Assembly: GCA_017934745.1 (NCBI GenBank)
Contig: JAGBIY010000002.1
Coordinates: forward strand, 1 to 64,000
Reading direction: 5' to 3'
DNA: 64,000 nucleotides
Origin: Treponema sp.
GTDB taxonomy: Bacteria > Spirochaetota > Spirochaetia > Treponematales > Treponemataceae
Below the pieces are notes generated by a model. It ran no database searches, was not told where the DNA came from, and saw only the letters and a list, made by a program, of their open reading frames with translations. Position 1 is the first letter of the stretch; every line of letters starts with the position of its first letter. The position numbers and the translations under genes were made by a program. Of this stretch, positions 32,297 to 41,160 are shown in pieces.

Positions 32297-35200
32297 CAGA
32301 TTCCGTCCCCCATGTATTTTTCCATGATTTTGTTCGCTTTTGCTATGGCCTTCGCCTTTTCCTTCTCGTACTTGGCTTTTGCCTTCTCGTCGATTCCGAT
32401 TGCGGGTGCTCCCTTCAATGCCGGATCCTCTGGAACTGGGCGGCCTTCTATGGCGGCTCTTTTCGCCTCTTTCTTCAAACGTCTGAGGTTGAAGATGTAG
32501 TATATCGAAGGCATGAGGAAGAGTGTCATCACCGAACCGAACGTCATTCCTCCGAACACCGTGAGAGAAATCGGCTGCATACTCTGAGAGCCTTCGCCTG
32601 GGAAAAACGCCATCGGAGCGAGCGAGATTACTGTCGTGAGCGTCGACATCAGAATCGGGCGCAGACGGTTCCTCGCCGCCTGGATGCAGGCTTCCTCAAG
32701 CGTGTATCCGCGTTTCCTCAGAAGGTTCGTGTAGTCCACGAGAACGATACCGTTGTTTACGATGGTTCCCACGAGGACGAGCATACCGATTACCGTGACG
32801 ATGTTGAGCTGGTTGCCAGAAATCGCGTATATGAAGACGACGCCGATGAACGACAGCGGAATCGTGAGGATGACGATGAACGGGTCGAGAATCGACTCGA
32901 ACTGCGAAGCCATGACGACGAACACGAGGAACGCCGCGAGTATGATGACCATTCCGAAGTTGACGATCGCTTCCATGAAGTCGGCCATGTCTCCTGAGTA
33001 GCCTATTGTCACGCCCTCGTCGACGAGTATGTTCTCCGATATCGCTTTTTCGACCTCTTTCTGCACGTCGCCGAGCGACAGCCCTTCGACAGGTTTCGCC
33101 GTTACGTGGATGATTCGCGCCTGGTTCTCGCGGTAGATTGTGACCGGAGAGGTGGACTCCTCGTAGTGCGCGAAGCTGGAAAGCGGAATGCGGGAGCCGC
33201 TTGAGCTGACCATGGAAATCGAGTCCAGGTCGGAGAGCTTCGAGCGGTCCTTCTCGGCGATTCTGACGACCACGTTTATGTCGTCTCCGTTCTTCGTGAA
33301 CCTTGACGCTGTTGTTCCGCTCACCACGCCAGCGATTTCCGAGCCTACAGAGTAGATGCTCAGTCCGAATTCCTGCATTCTGTCGCGGTCGAATACGATG
33401 TTCGCCTGCGGAAGTCCGTCTTCGAGATCCGAATCGACCTCGGTCACCCAATCCGTGAGCTTCGTCTTGAGAAGCTCCTCGACCGCCTTCGAAGTCTCCA
33501 TTACCTTCTGCAAATCGTCGCTCTTTATGTCGATCGAGACTCCCGAAGAGCTCGACGCGCTGTTCGCGTTCGCGGCGAACGCAAGGCTCGCGCCGGGGAA
33601 CATCGTGAAGTATTTCCTGAGCTTCTCCTTCGCGCTCTTTTCGTTGTCGTATCCCTTCTTTCGCTCGGAAGGCTTGTACAGTGTGAATGTGACTGTTCCT
33701 GTGTTAGTCTCGGAAGAGGATGATATCATCGACGTTCCTCCGACCGACACCGTGGAGTATTTGACTCCGCTCAAGTCGTTCAAAGCCATCGCCTCGAATT
33801 CCCTCATCGTCTCTTCCGTAACGGAAAGCTTGGAACCCTGCGGCAGCGTGAATTCAACCGAGACAGAATTCGCCGCGGCCGACGGCATGAAGACGAATCC
33901 TACGAACTTTATCGCGAAAATCGAGATGAAGAACAGCGCGACTATGATGCCGATTGCGAGCCATCTGTGGTGAAGCACGACGGTGACTCCGTTGGCGTAT
34001 TTCTCGTCGAGCTTGTCGAAGAAGTTGTTGAAAGCCCTGTTTATTCCGTACGTGATGCTCGCGGTGTTCGTCTTCTGCTTCTTTACGAGCACGGAGCAGA
34101 GCACCGGGACGAGCGCCATGGCGACTATGAGCGACGACAGAAGAGAGAAGATGATTGTCCAAGCGATGTCGTTGAACATCTGTCCCATGATTCCGAGTTT
34201 GCTCTTGAAGACGAGCATCGGAAGGAAGATGCAGACCGATGTGAGCGTGGAGCCTGTTATCGAGGCGACCATTTCCTGCGAGCCGAGAATGGCGGCCACC
34301 CTCGGCTTCGTGTCGCGCTCTATGTACGAGTAGATGTTCTCCAAAACTACAATCGAGTTGTCCACGAGCATACCGATTCCGAGGAGAAGACCCGCCATTG
34401 AAATCATGTTGATTGTGATGTTGTTCAAGTACATGCACAGGAGGGTAATCATCACGGAAATCGGAATCGACGCTCCGACAATCAATGTGGATTTGAGCGA
34501 GCGGAGGAAGACGAAGAGCACGGCGATTGCGAGCAACGCTCCCATTACGACCGAGCTTATGACTTCTCCGATTGTCTGGGAGATGATGTCGACCGTGTTC
34601 GATGTCTCGATTATCTCGACGTCCGACGGAAGCTCCGCCTTGAGCTTTTCCAGCGTCTTCCTGACGCTTTTCGCCGTTGCGACGGAGTTCTTTCCGGACT
34701 GCTTCTGGAGGTTTATCATGACGCACGACTTTCCGTCGAGGTAGGCGTATGTCGATTCGTCCTTGTATCCCTCGTAAACGTCCGCGATGTCCCTGAGCCT
34801 GATTGTCCTGACGGCCGCGTCGCTGCCCGGCTTGTAGGAGATTACGGTGTTCCTCAAATCGTCGAGCGACTTGTATTTTCCGTCGTTCTTTATCGTGTAG
34901 TTCGTGTCGCCCGAAGTGATTGTTCCACCCGAAGACTGTATGTTCTGGATTCCAATCATCTGCGCGACCGAGGAGATTGTGAGGCCGTACGCTTCGAGCC
35001 TGTCGCGTGGAATATCGACATTTATCGACTTCTCCCTTCCACCGAATACGTTCGCCGAAGCCACGCCGTCTATCTGTTCGAGCCTGGACTCGATTGTGTC
35101 CTCGGCGAGCGACCGCAGCTCCTCCGGCGTCCTGTTTCCCCTGAGCGCGAGAGTCATGATGGGCATCATCGACGGATCGAGCTTTATCGTAATCGGAGAG

Positions 35201-35583
35201 TCCGCGTCGTCTGGAAGGAAGTTACGCACGAGGTCGATTTTGTCTCTGACGTCTCCTCCCGCCGCGTCGAGGTTCGTTCCGAAGTTGAATTCGAGAATGA
35301 CGAGGGAGATTCCTCCCATTGAGCGCGACTGCATCTTCTTGAGTCCGGAAACGCCCGAAAGTGAGCTTTCCAGTGTCGATGTCAAGTTCTGCTCGACTTC
35401 CTCAGGTCCCGCTCCGTCGTAAGAAGTGTAGACGAGCATGTATGGCAGATCCATGTCCGGGTACATGTCGACCGAAAGCTGCGTCGTACAGAATATTCCC
35501 AAGACAATCGAGAGAATGAAGACGAGTATGGTCGTTACCGGTTTGTGTACGCATTTTTCAGAAAATGTCATAGAACACCCCAA
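32296..35583 (-). CDS. RND-family multidrug efflux pump (HAE1/AcrB-like)
   Basis: A 1095-residue inner-membrane proton-driven exporter. It begins SMTFSEKCVHKPVTTILVFILSIVLGIFCTTQLSVDMYPDMDLPYMLVYTSYDGAGPEEVEQNLTSTLESSLSGVSGLKKMQSRSMGG, the classic RND N-terminus, and has two sets of six helices each preceded by a large periplasmic loop. The second-half signature LVLVGTIVNNGIVLVDYTNLLRKRG...ARNRLRPILMSTLTTVISLAPMAFFPG is intact. It needs the adjacent membrane-fusion and TolC-like proteins to form a tripartite pump. Confidence 0.96.
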   Translation of the reverse strand: MGCSMTFSEKCVHKPVTTILVFILSIVLGIFCTTQLSVDMYPDMDLPYMLVYTSYDGAGPEEVEQNLTSTLESSLSGVSGLKKMQSRSMGGISLVILEFNFGTNLDAAGGDVRDKIDLVRNFLPDDADSPITIKLDPSMMPIMTLALRGNRTPEELRSLAEDTIESRLEQIDGVASANVFGGREKSINVDIPRDRLEAYGLTISSVAQMIGIQNIQSSGGTITSGDTNYTIKNDGKYKSLDDLRNTVISYKPGSDAAVRTIRLRDIADVYEGYKDESTYAYLDGKSCVMINLQKQSGKNSVATAKSVRKTLEKLKAELPSDVEIIETSNTVDIISQTIGEVISSVVMGALLAIAVLFVFLRSLKSTLIVGASIPISVMITLLCMYLNNITINMISMAGLLLGIGMLVDNSIVVLENIYSYIERDTKPRVAAILGSQEMVASITGSTLTSVCIFLPMLVFKSKLGIMGQMFNDIAWTIIFSLLSSLIVAMALVPVLCSVLVKKQKTNTASITYGINRAFNNFFDKLDEKYANGVTVVLHHRWLAIGIIVALFFISIFAIKFVGFVFMPSAAANSVSVEFTLPQGSKLSVTEETMREFEAMALNDLSGVKYSTVSVGGTSMISSSSETNTGTVTFTLYKPSERKKGYDNEKSAKEKLRKYFTMFPGASLAFAANANSASSSSGVSIDIKSDDLQKVMETSKAVEELLKTKLTDWVTEVDSDLEDGLPQANIVFDRDRMQEFGLSIYSVGSEIAGVVSGTTASRFTKNGDDINVVVRIAEKDRSKLSDLDSISMVSSSGSRIPLSSFAHYEESTSPVTIYRENQARIIHVTAKPVEGLSLGDVQKEVEKAISENILVDEGVTIGYSGDMADFMEAIVNFGMVIILAAFLVFVVMASQFESILDPFIVILTIPLSFIGVVFIYAISGNQLNIVTVIGMLVLVGTIVNNGIVLVDYTNLLRKRGYTLEEACIQAARNRLRPILMSTLTTVISLAPMAFFPGEGSQSMQPISLTVFGGMTFGSVMTLFLMPSIYYIFNLRRLKKEAKRAAIEGRPVPEDPALKGAPAIGIDEKAKAKYEKEKAKAIAKANKIMEKYMGDGI

Positions 35584-35586
35584 AAA

Positions 35587-36495
35587 TTAGTTCATTATGT
35601 TGATTTTCGCGCCGTCGTTGAGAAGAGACATTCCCTTCACGACGATTTCGTCCCCCGCTTTGAGACCGTCCGTTATTTCTGTCTGGTTGTCCACGGAGAG
35701 TCCGAGCTTCACGGGCGTGAGCTTGACGCTGGCGTTTCCGCCCCTTGAGCCTGAGACCACGAAAAGGTACGGATTCTGGTCTCTTGTGACTATAGCGGTC
35801 GATGGAACGAGAATGGCGTCCTTGACGCTCTCCGTCACGAGCTTTACCCTCGCGTACATACCGACCTTTATCCTGCTGTCTTTTTCGTTGAAGCGGAGTT
35901 TCACCTGCATCGTCCTTGAGGAAGTGTCGAGGACAGGGCTTATCTCGAACGCCGTAGCCTTGAACTCCGCGCCCGGATAAGCGTCGAACGTGACGATTGC
36001 CGTCTGGTTCTGCTCGATTCTCGATATGAATCTCTCGGCGATGTTGATTTTTATCTCCAAGTCGTCGGTCTGGGCGACCGTGGCTATGGGAGAGGACTGG
36101 GAGACTGTCGAGCCGACCGTGGCGGGGAGCGCCGTAATCCTTCCCGATATCGGAGCCTTCACCGGGCTTGCGGTGTAGCTGTAACCCGCGCGGCTCGCGT
36201 CGACGTAGGCCACGACCTGGTCCTTGTGCACCAAGTCGCCCACAGAGACTGTCACGCGGCTGACTTTTCCCGCCATGTCCGGAAGCACCGCGACCGCATT
36301 GACGGAGGAAACGTCTCCTCCGAATTCGAGATAGTCGTCGAGGTTTCCCGGAACAGTCTTGTATGTGTTCACGGCGTACAGCTGCTCTTTCTTCTCTTCG
36401 TCGGCCGCTGCCGATTTTCCTTTGCATCCGGTCGCTCCGATTGTCAAAGCGACTGCCGAAATGGCCAGAATCGAGTTCTTCAGCGATTTCTTCAT
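35587..36495 (-). CDS. RND periplasmic adaptor (membrane fusion lipoprotein)
   Basis: A 302-residue lipoprotein (lipobox GATGC, Cys24). The HlyD/MFP order is clear: N-terminal beta part, lipoyl halves DMAGKVSRVTVSVGDLVHKDQVVAYVDAS and SPVKAPISGRITALPATVGSTVSQSSPIATV, then beta-barrel (LEIKINIAERFISRIEQNQTAIVTFDAYPGAEFKATAFEISPVLDTSSRTMQVKLRF) and membrane-proximal domain. The helical hairpin between the lipoyl halves is almost absent, as in short adaptors. Three bases separate it from the RND gene. Confidence 0.93.
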   Translation of the reverse strand: MKKSLKNSILAISAVALTIGATGCKGKSAAADEEKKEQLYAVNTYKTVPGNLDDYLEFGGDVSSVNAVAVLPDMAGKVSRVTVSVGDLVHKDQVVAYVDASRAGYSYTASPVKAPISGRITALPATVGSTVSQSSPIATVAQTDDLEIKINIAERFISRIEQNQTAIVTFDAYPGAEFKATAFEISPVLDTSSRTMQVKLRFNEKDSRIKVGMYARVKLVTESVKDAILVPSTAIVTRDQNPYLFVVSGSRGGNASVKLTPVKLGLSVDNQTEITDGLKAGDEIVVKGMSLLNDGAKINIMN

Positions 36496-36562
36496 TTTTC
36501 GTTTTCCTCCAATTGATTGTTCTGTTTAATTTTGCTGTTTATCGTTTCTTTTTTTGAATTGC

Positions 36563-37996
36563 CTACTCGCTCAAGCTTGTGTTCAGTGTGTTCTCCAAGT
36601 CGAGCAGGGCCGAGATGTACTGGTACTTCTGGTTCAGGAGTCCGAGTTTGGCCTGGTTCAGCGACGTCTCGGCGTCCCTCAGGTTCAAAAGCTCCGTCTG
36701 TCCGTTCCTGTACTGCCTGTATGTCGAGTCGTAGGCCCTCTGCGCGAGCGTCACGTTCCTGCCCATCGCGTCTATCTGCGCCTTCGCGAGGTTGAGCGTG
36801 TCCACCGCTTTCCTGACCTCGACTTTCTGGTTCTCCTTGAGCGTCTCAAGCGAGATTTCGAGCTGCTTGAGCTGCTGGTCGTAGTCCTTTATCTTCTGCT
36901 GGTTCGAAGACCACGGAAGCATGTTCGTGATGTTCCATGCGAGCGTGAGGCTCAGCGAACCGGAGTCGTACCACTTCTCGTCCTTCCCGATGTCGCCCCA
37001 GAAGTGGAACGCGCCTTTGTCGCCGATGTATGCGGGCTGCCAGGCGTAGTTCACCGCGAGTGCCGGTGTCCATGTGCCGAGCTTGAGCGCGTTCACTCCG
37101 ATTTTCACGGACTCGATGCTGCTCTGGAGCGACTTTATGTTCAGGTCGTTGTCGCCGTATTTTTCGATTAGCTCCTTTTCCGTCACGTCGATGTACTTAG
37201 GCTCGATTGTTCCGTCAAGCTCTATCACCGTGCCGACCGGCATTCCGAGCAGGAACGCGAACGTGTCGAGGTTCTGCGTGAGGCTCTGCTCCGCCGACTC
37301 AACGTCGGGCTTCGTGTTCTGGTAGTTCACCTGCGTCTGCAAAAGCGAAAGTTCCGGGATTGCTCCGTTCTTGTAGCTCGTCTGCGCCTGCACCATTCTC
37401 TGCCTCGCGTTCTCGAGCGTCGCCTTCTGGATTTTCAGGTTCTCCTGCTGGACCAGAAGACCGTAGAAGAGCTTCTTGATGTTGAGGAGCGTGGACTTCT
37501 GGCTCTGCTCGTAGCTGATTTTGCCCGACTCGTAGGCCGCCTTCGCCGCCTTTATCTGCCCGATGTACGCCGCGCTGAACGTCCAGCCCACCGAGGCGAC
37601 TCCGACTGTGGACCACCTGTCCTCCTCGTCCTCGAAGTCGGTTTTGAGCGGATATGCGCCTTGCGTAATCGTATTCATCATCTGGCTTGTCGCGGCAGAA
37701 CTCGGCGAATACTCCGTCGCTCGGCTCATTGTTCCTGAGACTTGGATTGAAGGGAGAAAGACGTTCCATGCGTTCTTTGAAGCCCTCTCCTTCAGCTCAA
37801 GGTCGATGTCCGCGCTCTTGAGCGTCCTGTTGTTCGTCGTGGCGTATTCCAGTGCCTGCTCCAGCGTCAGCTTCACCGAGCCTATGTCCGTGGAAGTGTC
37901 TTTCTCTGCCGCGGCTGTATCCTGAGAGAACGCGCTGTTCGCCATGAGAGCGGAAAGAATCGCTATTCCAAAACCTTTCTTGATTGTCTTCAGCAT
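36563..37996 (-). CDS. TolC-like outer-membrane efflux channel
   Basis: A 477-residue protein with signal peptide (cleavage near AFSQ, residue 25). Two OEP repeats are visible: LTLEQALEYATTNNRTLKSADIDLELKERASKNAWNVFLPSIQVSGTMSRATEYSP and SLQSSIESVKIGVNALKLGTWTPALAVNYAWQPA, each followed by long helices (AKAAYESGKISYEQSQKSTLLNIKKLFYGLLVQQENLKIQKATLENAR). It completes the tripartite pump and lies between the regulator and the adaptor gene. Confidence 0.93.
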   Translation of the reverse strand: MLKTIKKGFGIAILSALMANSAFSQDTAAAEKDTSTDIGSVKLTLEQALEYATTNNRTLKSADIDLELKERASKNAWNVFLPSIQVSGTMSRATEYSPSSAATSQMMNTITQGAYPLKTDFEDEEDRWSTVGVASVGWTFSAAYIGQIKAAKAAYESGKISYEQSQKSTLLNIKKLFYGLLVQQENLKIQKATLENARQRMVQAQTSYKNGAIPELSLLQTQVNYQNTKPDVESAEQSLTQNLDTFAFLLGMPVGTVIELDGTIEPKYIDVTEKELIEKYGDNDLNIKSLQSSIESVKIGVNALKLGTWTPALAVNYAWQPAYIGDKGAFHFWGDIGKDEKWYDSGSLSLTLAWNITNMLPWSSNQQKIKDYDQQLKQLEISLETLKENQKVEVRKAVDTLNLAKAQIDAMGRNVTLAQRAYDSTYRQYRNGQTELLNLRDAETSLNQAKLGLLNQKYQYISALLDLENTLNTSLSE

Positions 37997-38012
37997 TTTG
38001 TAGCCTCCATTT

Positions 38013-39296
38013 TTAGTTTTTATCCTTGTCGTTTTTTATTCCGAATTGTATGAAACCGAAAATCTGCTCCAGATAGTCGAGCATGTAGTCTTTTGCCATC
38101 CGTTTTTTCGTGCCCACGAGGAAAAGCGCGACAGGAATGACCCCAATCCAGTCCCTGAAAAGGTTCGGACTGAGCGGAAGCCCGATGTCCGGCCGCTCCA
38201 ACGCCTTCGGGATTTTCTTTTCCCATGTCGTGTGCATGTCCGCGTCCAGATTGCTGTGCTCCTCGGAGCTTGTCTGCAAAAGCCAGCCGCAAATCTGGAG
38301 CAGGGACGGCTTTGTGTGGAAGAACTCCATCTCGGTGCGCATCGTAAGGTATATGAACTCCGAGAAGTTCCTCGATTCCGCCGCGTTCTCCACGCAGAGC
38401 TGCGTGAGCATCGCCAGCTCCTTTTCTATGAGCGAGAGAATCATCTCGTTCTTGTTGTCGAAATAGAAATAGAGGCTGCTTTTCGCCATTCCCAGTTCGT
38501 CGGCTATCCTCTCGATTGTGACCCCGTTGAAGTCGTGCTTTTCTATCACCGACGCGAGGGCCGTGAAGATTTTGTTCTCCTCAGGGAAGTCCTCTTTTGA
38601 AATCTGGCAAATCCGCTCGAGTTCGCTCTTCCTCCGCGCGCTTATCGCCGTCGGGTACAGTGGGTCGCCCTCCTCGCACGCTCCTGCGAATCCGCCCTTG
38701 ATGAATGCGGATATCTTTTTCGCGAAGACATCGGTCGAGTCTATCCCCTTCCCGTCTTTTCCGTTTCTCGTTTCCGAGATTATTTTCTCGCGGAGCTTCA
38801 CGAATATGAGGATGGAGATTCCGCAGTAGAACGAGTCGGCGTAGTTTTTGTCCGACTGGCCGCATTCCGCTTTCTTGAAATTCTGAATCTCTTCTTCGCC
38901 TAGGCAGCCTCTCTTCTCAAGTTCCTCGAAGATTACCCTCTCGAATCTCTGGTGCCTGGTGAACTGGAAGATAAGGTAGTTTATGTATTTTGGATTGTCC
39001 GCAAAGAATCTAACCATGTTGGCGAATGGAATTTCGCTGTATACGTTTGCGATTATTCCTTTGATTGTTCCGTTCTCTTCCTTGTATCTCCGTATCGACA
39101 AAAGATGTTCCGCAATCACGTCGAAGAAATGCTTCTGCATTTCCACCATAACGTCGTCCTTGTTCTTGAAGTGGCGGTATATGGCGGGCTTTGAGATTCC
39201 GACCTTCGCCGCAAGCTCGTTCAACGAGAAATCTTTGACGCATGGTTCAGAGTAGAATGAGAATGCTTTTTCTATTAAAAGTTCCTTCGTCGTCAT
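38013..39296 (-). CDS. Double-headed TetR-type regulator
   Basis: A 427-residue protein, about twice the usual TetR length. It carries two complete TetR N-terminal HTH motifs: at 24-45 (LNELAAKVGISKPAIYRHFKNK) and at 258-281 (GVTIERIADELGMAKSSLYFYFDNK), each followed by its own helical ligand/dimer domain. A fusion of two TetR units could form a pseudo-dimer or bind two operators. It is first in the efflux operon, and a 15-bp inverted repeat directly upstream of its start is the expected autoregulatory operator. Confidence 0.9.
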   Translation of the reverse strand: MTTKELLIEKAFSFYSEPCVKDFSLNELAAKVGISKPAIYRHFKNKDDVMVEMQKHFFDVIAEHLLSIRRYKEENGTIKGIIANVYSEIPFANMVRFFADNPKYINYLIFQFTRHQRFERVIFEELEKRGCLGEEEIQNFKKAECGQSDKNYADSFYCGISILIFVKLREKIISETRNGKDGKGIDSTDVFAKKISAFIKGGFAGACEEGDPLYPTAISARRKSELERICQISKEDFPEENKIFTALASVIEKHDFNGVTIERIADELGMAKSSLYFYFDNKNEMILSLIEKELAMLTQLCVENAAESRNFSEFIYLTMRTEMEFFHTKPSLLQICGWLLQTSSEEHSNLDADMHTTWEKKIPKALERPDIGLPLSPNLFRDWIGVIPVALFLVGTKKRMAKDYMLDYLEQIFGFIQFGIKNDKDKN

Positions 39297-39304
39297 AAAA
39301 AAAA

Positions 39305-39347
39305 GTTACCGTCCGTTCGGTAACTAATCTATCGAACAAACGGTAAC
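39305..39347 (-). promoter_or_regulatory. TetR-type operator of the efflux operon
   Basis: Half-sites gttaccgtccgttcg (39305-39319) and cgaacaaacggtaac (39333-39347) form an inverted repeat with 13 of 15 positions paired and a 13-base spacer. The left half also contains a shorter dyad gttaccg-tccgtt-cggtaac with the following bases. It sits immediately before the regulator's start codon. Confidence 0.78.
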
Positions 39348-39388
39348 TTCGTCAATCGGAAACTCTGTTATTCAGAATAAAAAACGGC

Positions 39389-40015
39389 TCAAAGTCCGGC
39401 GCGCTCCCTGAATTCCTCCAAATTCTCGCACTTCAGTTCCTCCGCCTTCTTGAATTCCTCTTCCGCCGCGCTTTTGTCGCCTCCGAGCGCGTGCGCCACC
39501 GCAAGGTTCGCGTGTATGACTGCGATTTTCGGTTCCAGTTCCGCGGCTTTTGCCAGGTTCTCCACAGCCTCGCCGAATTTTCCCTCGGCAATCTTCACGG
39601 CTCCGAGGCTCGCGTAGGCCTCTCCCTTCGCGGGATTCAGGGCGATGGCGCGTTTGTATGTCGCCTCCGCCTTTCCGTTGTCGCCGAGTTCCCTGTAGTT
39701 GCGGCCGAGCTGCACGAGCATCCTGTAGTCCTCTTTTGTCTCAAGGAGCTTTTCCAGGTAGACGTTCGCCTCTTCGAAGTCCCCCTCCGCCATGAGGATG
39801 TTCGCGATGAAGTTGTAGATTGTCTCTTTGGAATAGTTCGTGTCCTCTTCCAACGCCTGCTCGAACAGGGTTTTCGACTCTTCGAAGCTGTGCCTTTGAT
39901 AGGCGTCCATCGCCTGCCTTATCGTCGCGTCGCCCTGCTTCGCGCATGATGTTGCCGCGAGCGAGAGTGTCGCAAGAAAAACGGCCGATGTGGTTTTCAG
40001 ATGCATTTTCTTCAT
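39389..40015 (-). CDS. TPR-repeat lipoprotein
   Basis: A 208-residue protein starting MKKMHLKTTSAVFLATLSLAATSCAKQ; lipobox AATSC. Residues about 30-200 contain four to five tetratricopeptide repeats (YNFIANILMAEGDFEEANVYLEKLLET; LGRNYRELGDNGKAEATYKRAIALNP; AYASLGAVKIAEGKFGEAVENLAKAAELEP; ANLAVAHALGGDKSAAEEEFKKAEEL). TPR lipoproteins scaffold envelope complexes. The start codon is uncertain between Met at 40015 and 40006 since neither has a strong ribosome site. Transcribed away from the ParA-like gene. Confidence 0.85.
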   Translation of the reverse strand: MKKMHLKTTSAVFLATLSLAATSCAKQGDATIRQAMDAYQRHSFEESKTLFEQALEEDTNYSKETIYNFIANILMAEGDFEEANVYLEKLLETKEDYRMLVQLGRNYRELGDNGKAEATYKRAIALNPAKGEAYASLGAVKIAEGKFGEAVENLAKAAELEPKIAVIHANLAVAHALGGDKSAAEEEFKKAEELKCENLEEFRERAGL

Positions 40016-40098
40016 AAGCAGAATTAAACAGCAAATCACAAATAAAGCAAATCAATTTTGATGGACTTTTGAAAACTACTAAATTATACTTGAAAGCT

Positions 40099-41109
40099 AT
40101 GATAAATATTCTTCCCATTGCGAGTGGAAAAGGTGGTGTGGGGAAAAGCAACACCGCCGTGAACCTTGCGATAATTCTTGCTAAAAAAGGCAAACGTGTC
40201 GTTCTCATTGATTTGGATTTCGGTGGAGCGAATCTGCACACACTCCTCGGACTGAAGAACAACCACGCGGGATTGGGAAATTTTATCTACAAGCAGACAA
40301 GCGAATTTTCCGAACTGATACAGGTCACTCAGGTAGAGAACCTGCATTTCGTGGCTGGAGACTGCTTGTATCCAGGAACCGCGAACATCGACACGCTGAC
40401 GAAGCAGAAGATAATACGGCGTGTCACGGAACTCGACTACGACTACGCGATTCTAGACTTGGGCGCGGGAACGACTTACAACACGCTCGACTTCTATCTG
40501 CTGACGTACAATTCGATTCTGGTGACAACGCCTGAGCTGACGTCGATTTTGAACGCCTACTCGTTTTTGAAGGCGGCCTCGTTCCGCTTTTTCATGAGGC
40601 AGTTCAGGGCCAGGAGCGCGGAGAGGAAGTTCCTTGACGAGTATCTGCGGGAGAGCGAGTCTGGGTCGGAGGCTTCTTTCCTGGACATGATTTCGAAGAC
40701 GAGCGTGAGATTCGGAGAGTCTACCGTCAAGCCAATCGAGGAGTTGAGGAAATACCGCCCGCAGGTGATTTTGAACCAGGGGCAGACGACCGACGACTTG
40801 GAGATGGCGAAGAGACTCAGGTCGCTGGTCATGAAGAAGCTCGGTATAACGATGGATTTTGTTGGGTTCGTGCCGAGGGACGAGCGCATAGGCTATGCGG
40901 TCGCCACGAGGACTCCGATGTCCGTCTCCAATCCTGAAAGCGAGTACGTTCAGGCTTTGGAAAAATCGGTGGAAAGAATACTTGAGCACAATTATTCTTA
41001 CAACGAAATGAACGAATTCACTGAAACGTCCGACGAATCTGCCGATGAAATCGACAACAGCGACTTGGATGTCCTTTCGTCGGAATTCTCGACCGAAGAG
41101 TCGGAGTAG
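40099..41109 (+). CDS. ParA/MinD-family ATPase
   Basis: A 336-residue ATPase with deviant Walker A GKGGVGKS (10-17), VVLIDLDFGGANLHTLLGL (Walker A' region), and DYAILDLGAGTTYNTLDFYLLTYNSILVTTPELTSILNAYSFLKA (Walker B region). FlhG, MinD and ParA proteins share this layout. The C-terminus is long and acidic (SDESADEIDNSDLDVLSSEFSTEESE) rather than an amphipathic membrane helix. Followed by MCP-like and CheD genes, so a role positioning chemoreceptors or flagella is likely. No clear ribosome site precedes the Met. Confidence 0.88.
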   Translation: MINILPIASGKGGVGKSNTAVNLAIILAKKGKRVVLIDLDFGGANLHTLLGLKNNHAGLGNFIYKQTSEFSELIQVTQVENLHFVAGDCLYPGTANIDTLTKQKIIRRVTELDYDYAILDLGAGTTYNTLDFYLLTYNSILVTTPELTSILNAYSFLKAASFRFFMRQFRARSAERKFLDEYLRESESGSEASFLDMISKTSVRFGESTVKPIEELRKYRPQVILNQGQTTDDLEMAKRLRSLVMKKLGITMDFVGFVPRDERIGYAVATRTPMSVSNPESEYVQALEKSVERILEHNYSYNEMNEFTETSDESADEIDNSDLDVLSSEFSTEESE

Positions 41110-41160
41110 TGGAAAGCAGATAATATTTGGAAATAAAAGGCTATTTTAAGGGAGTAACTT

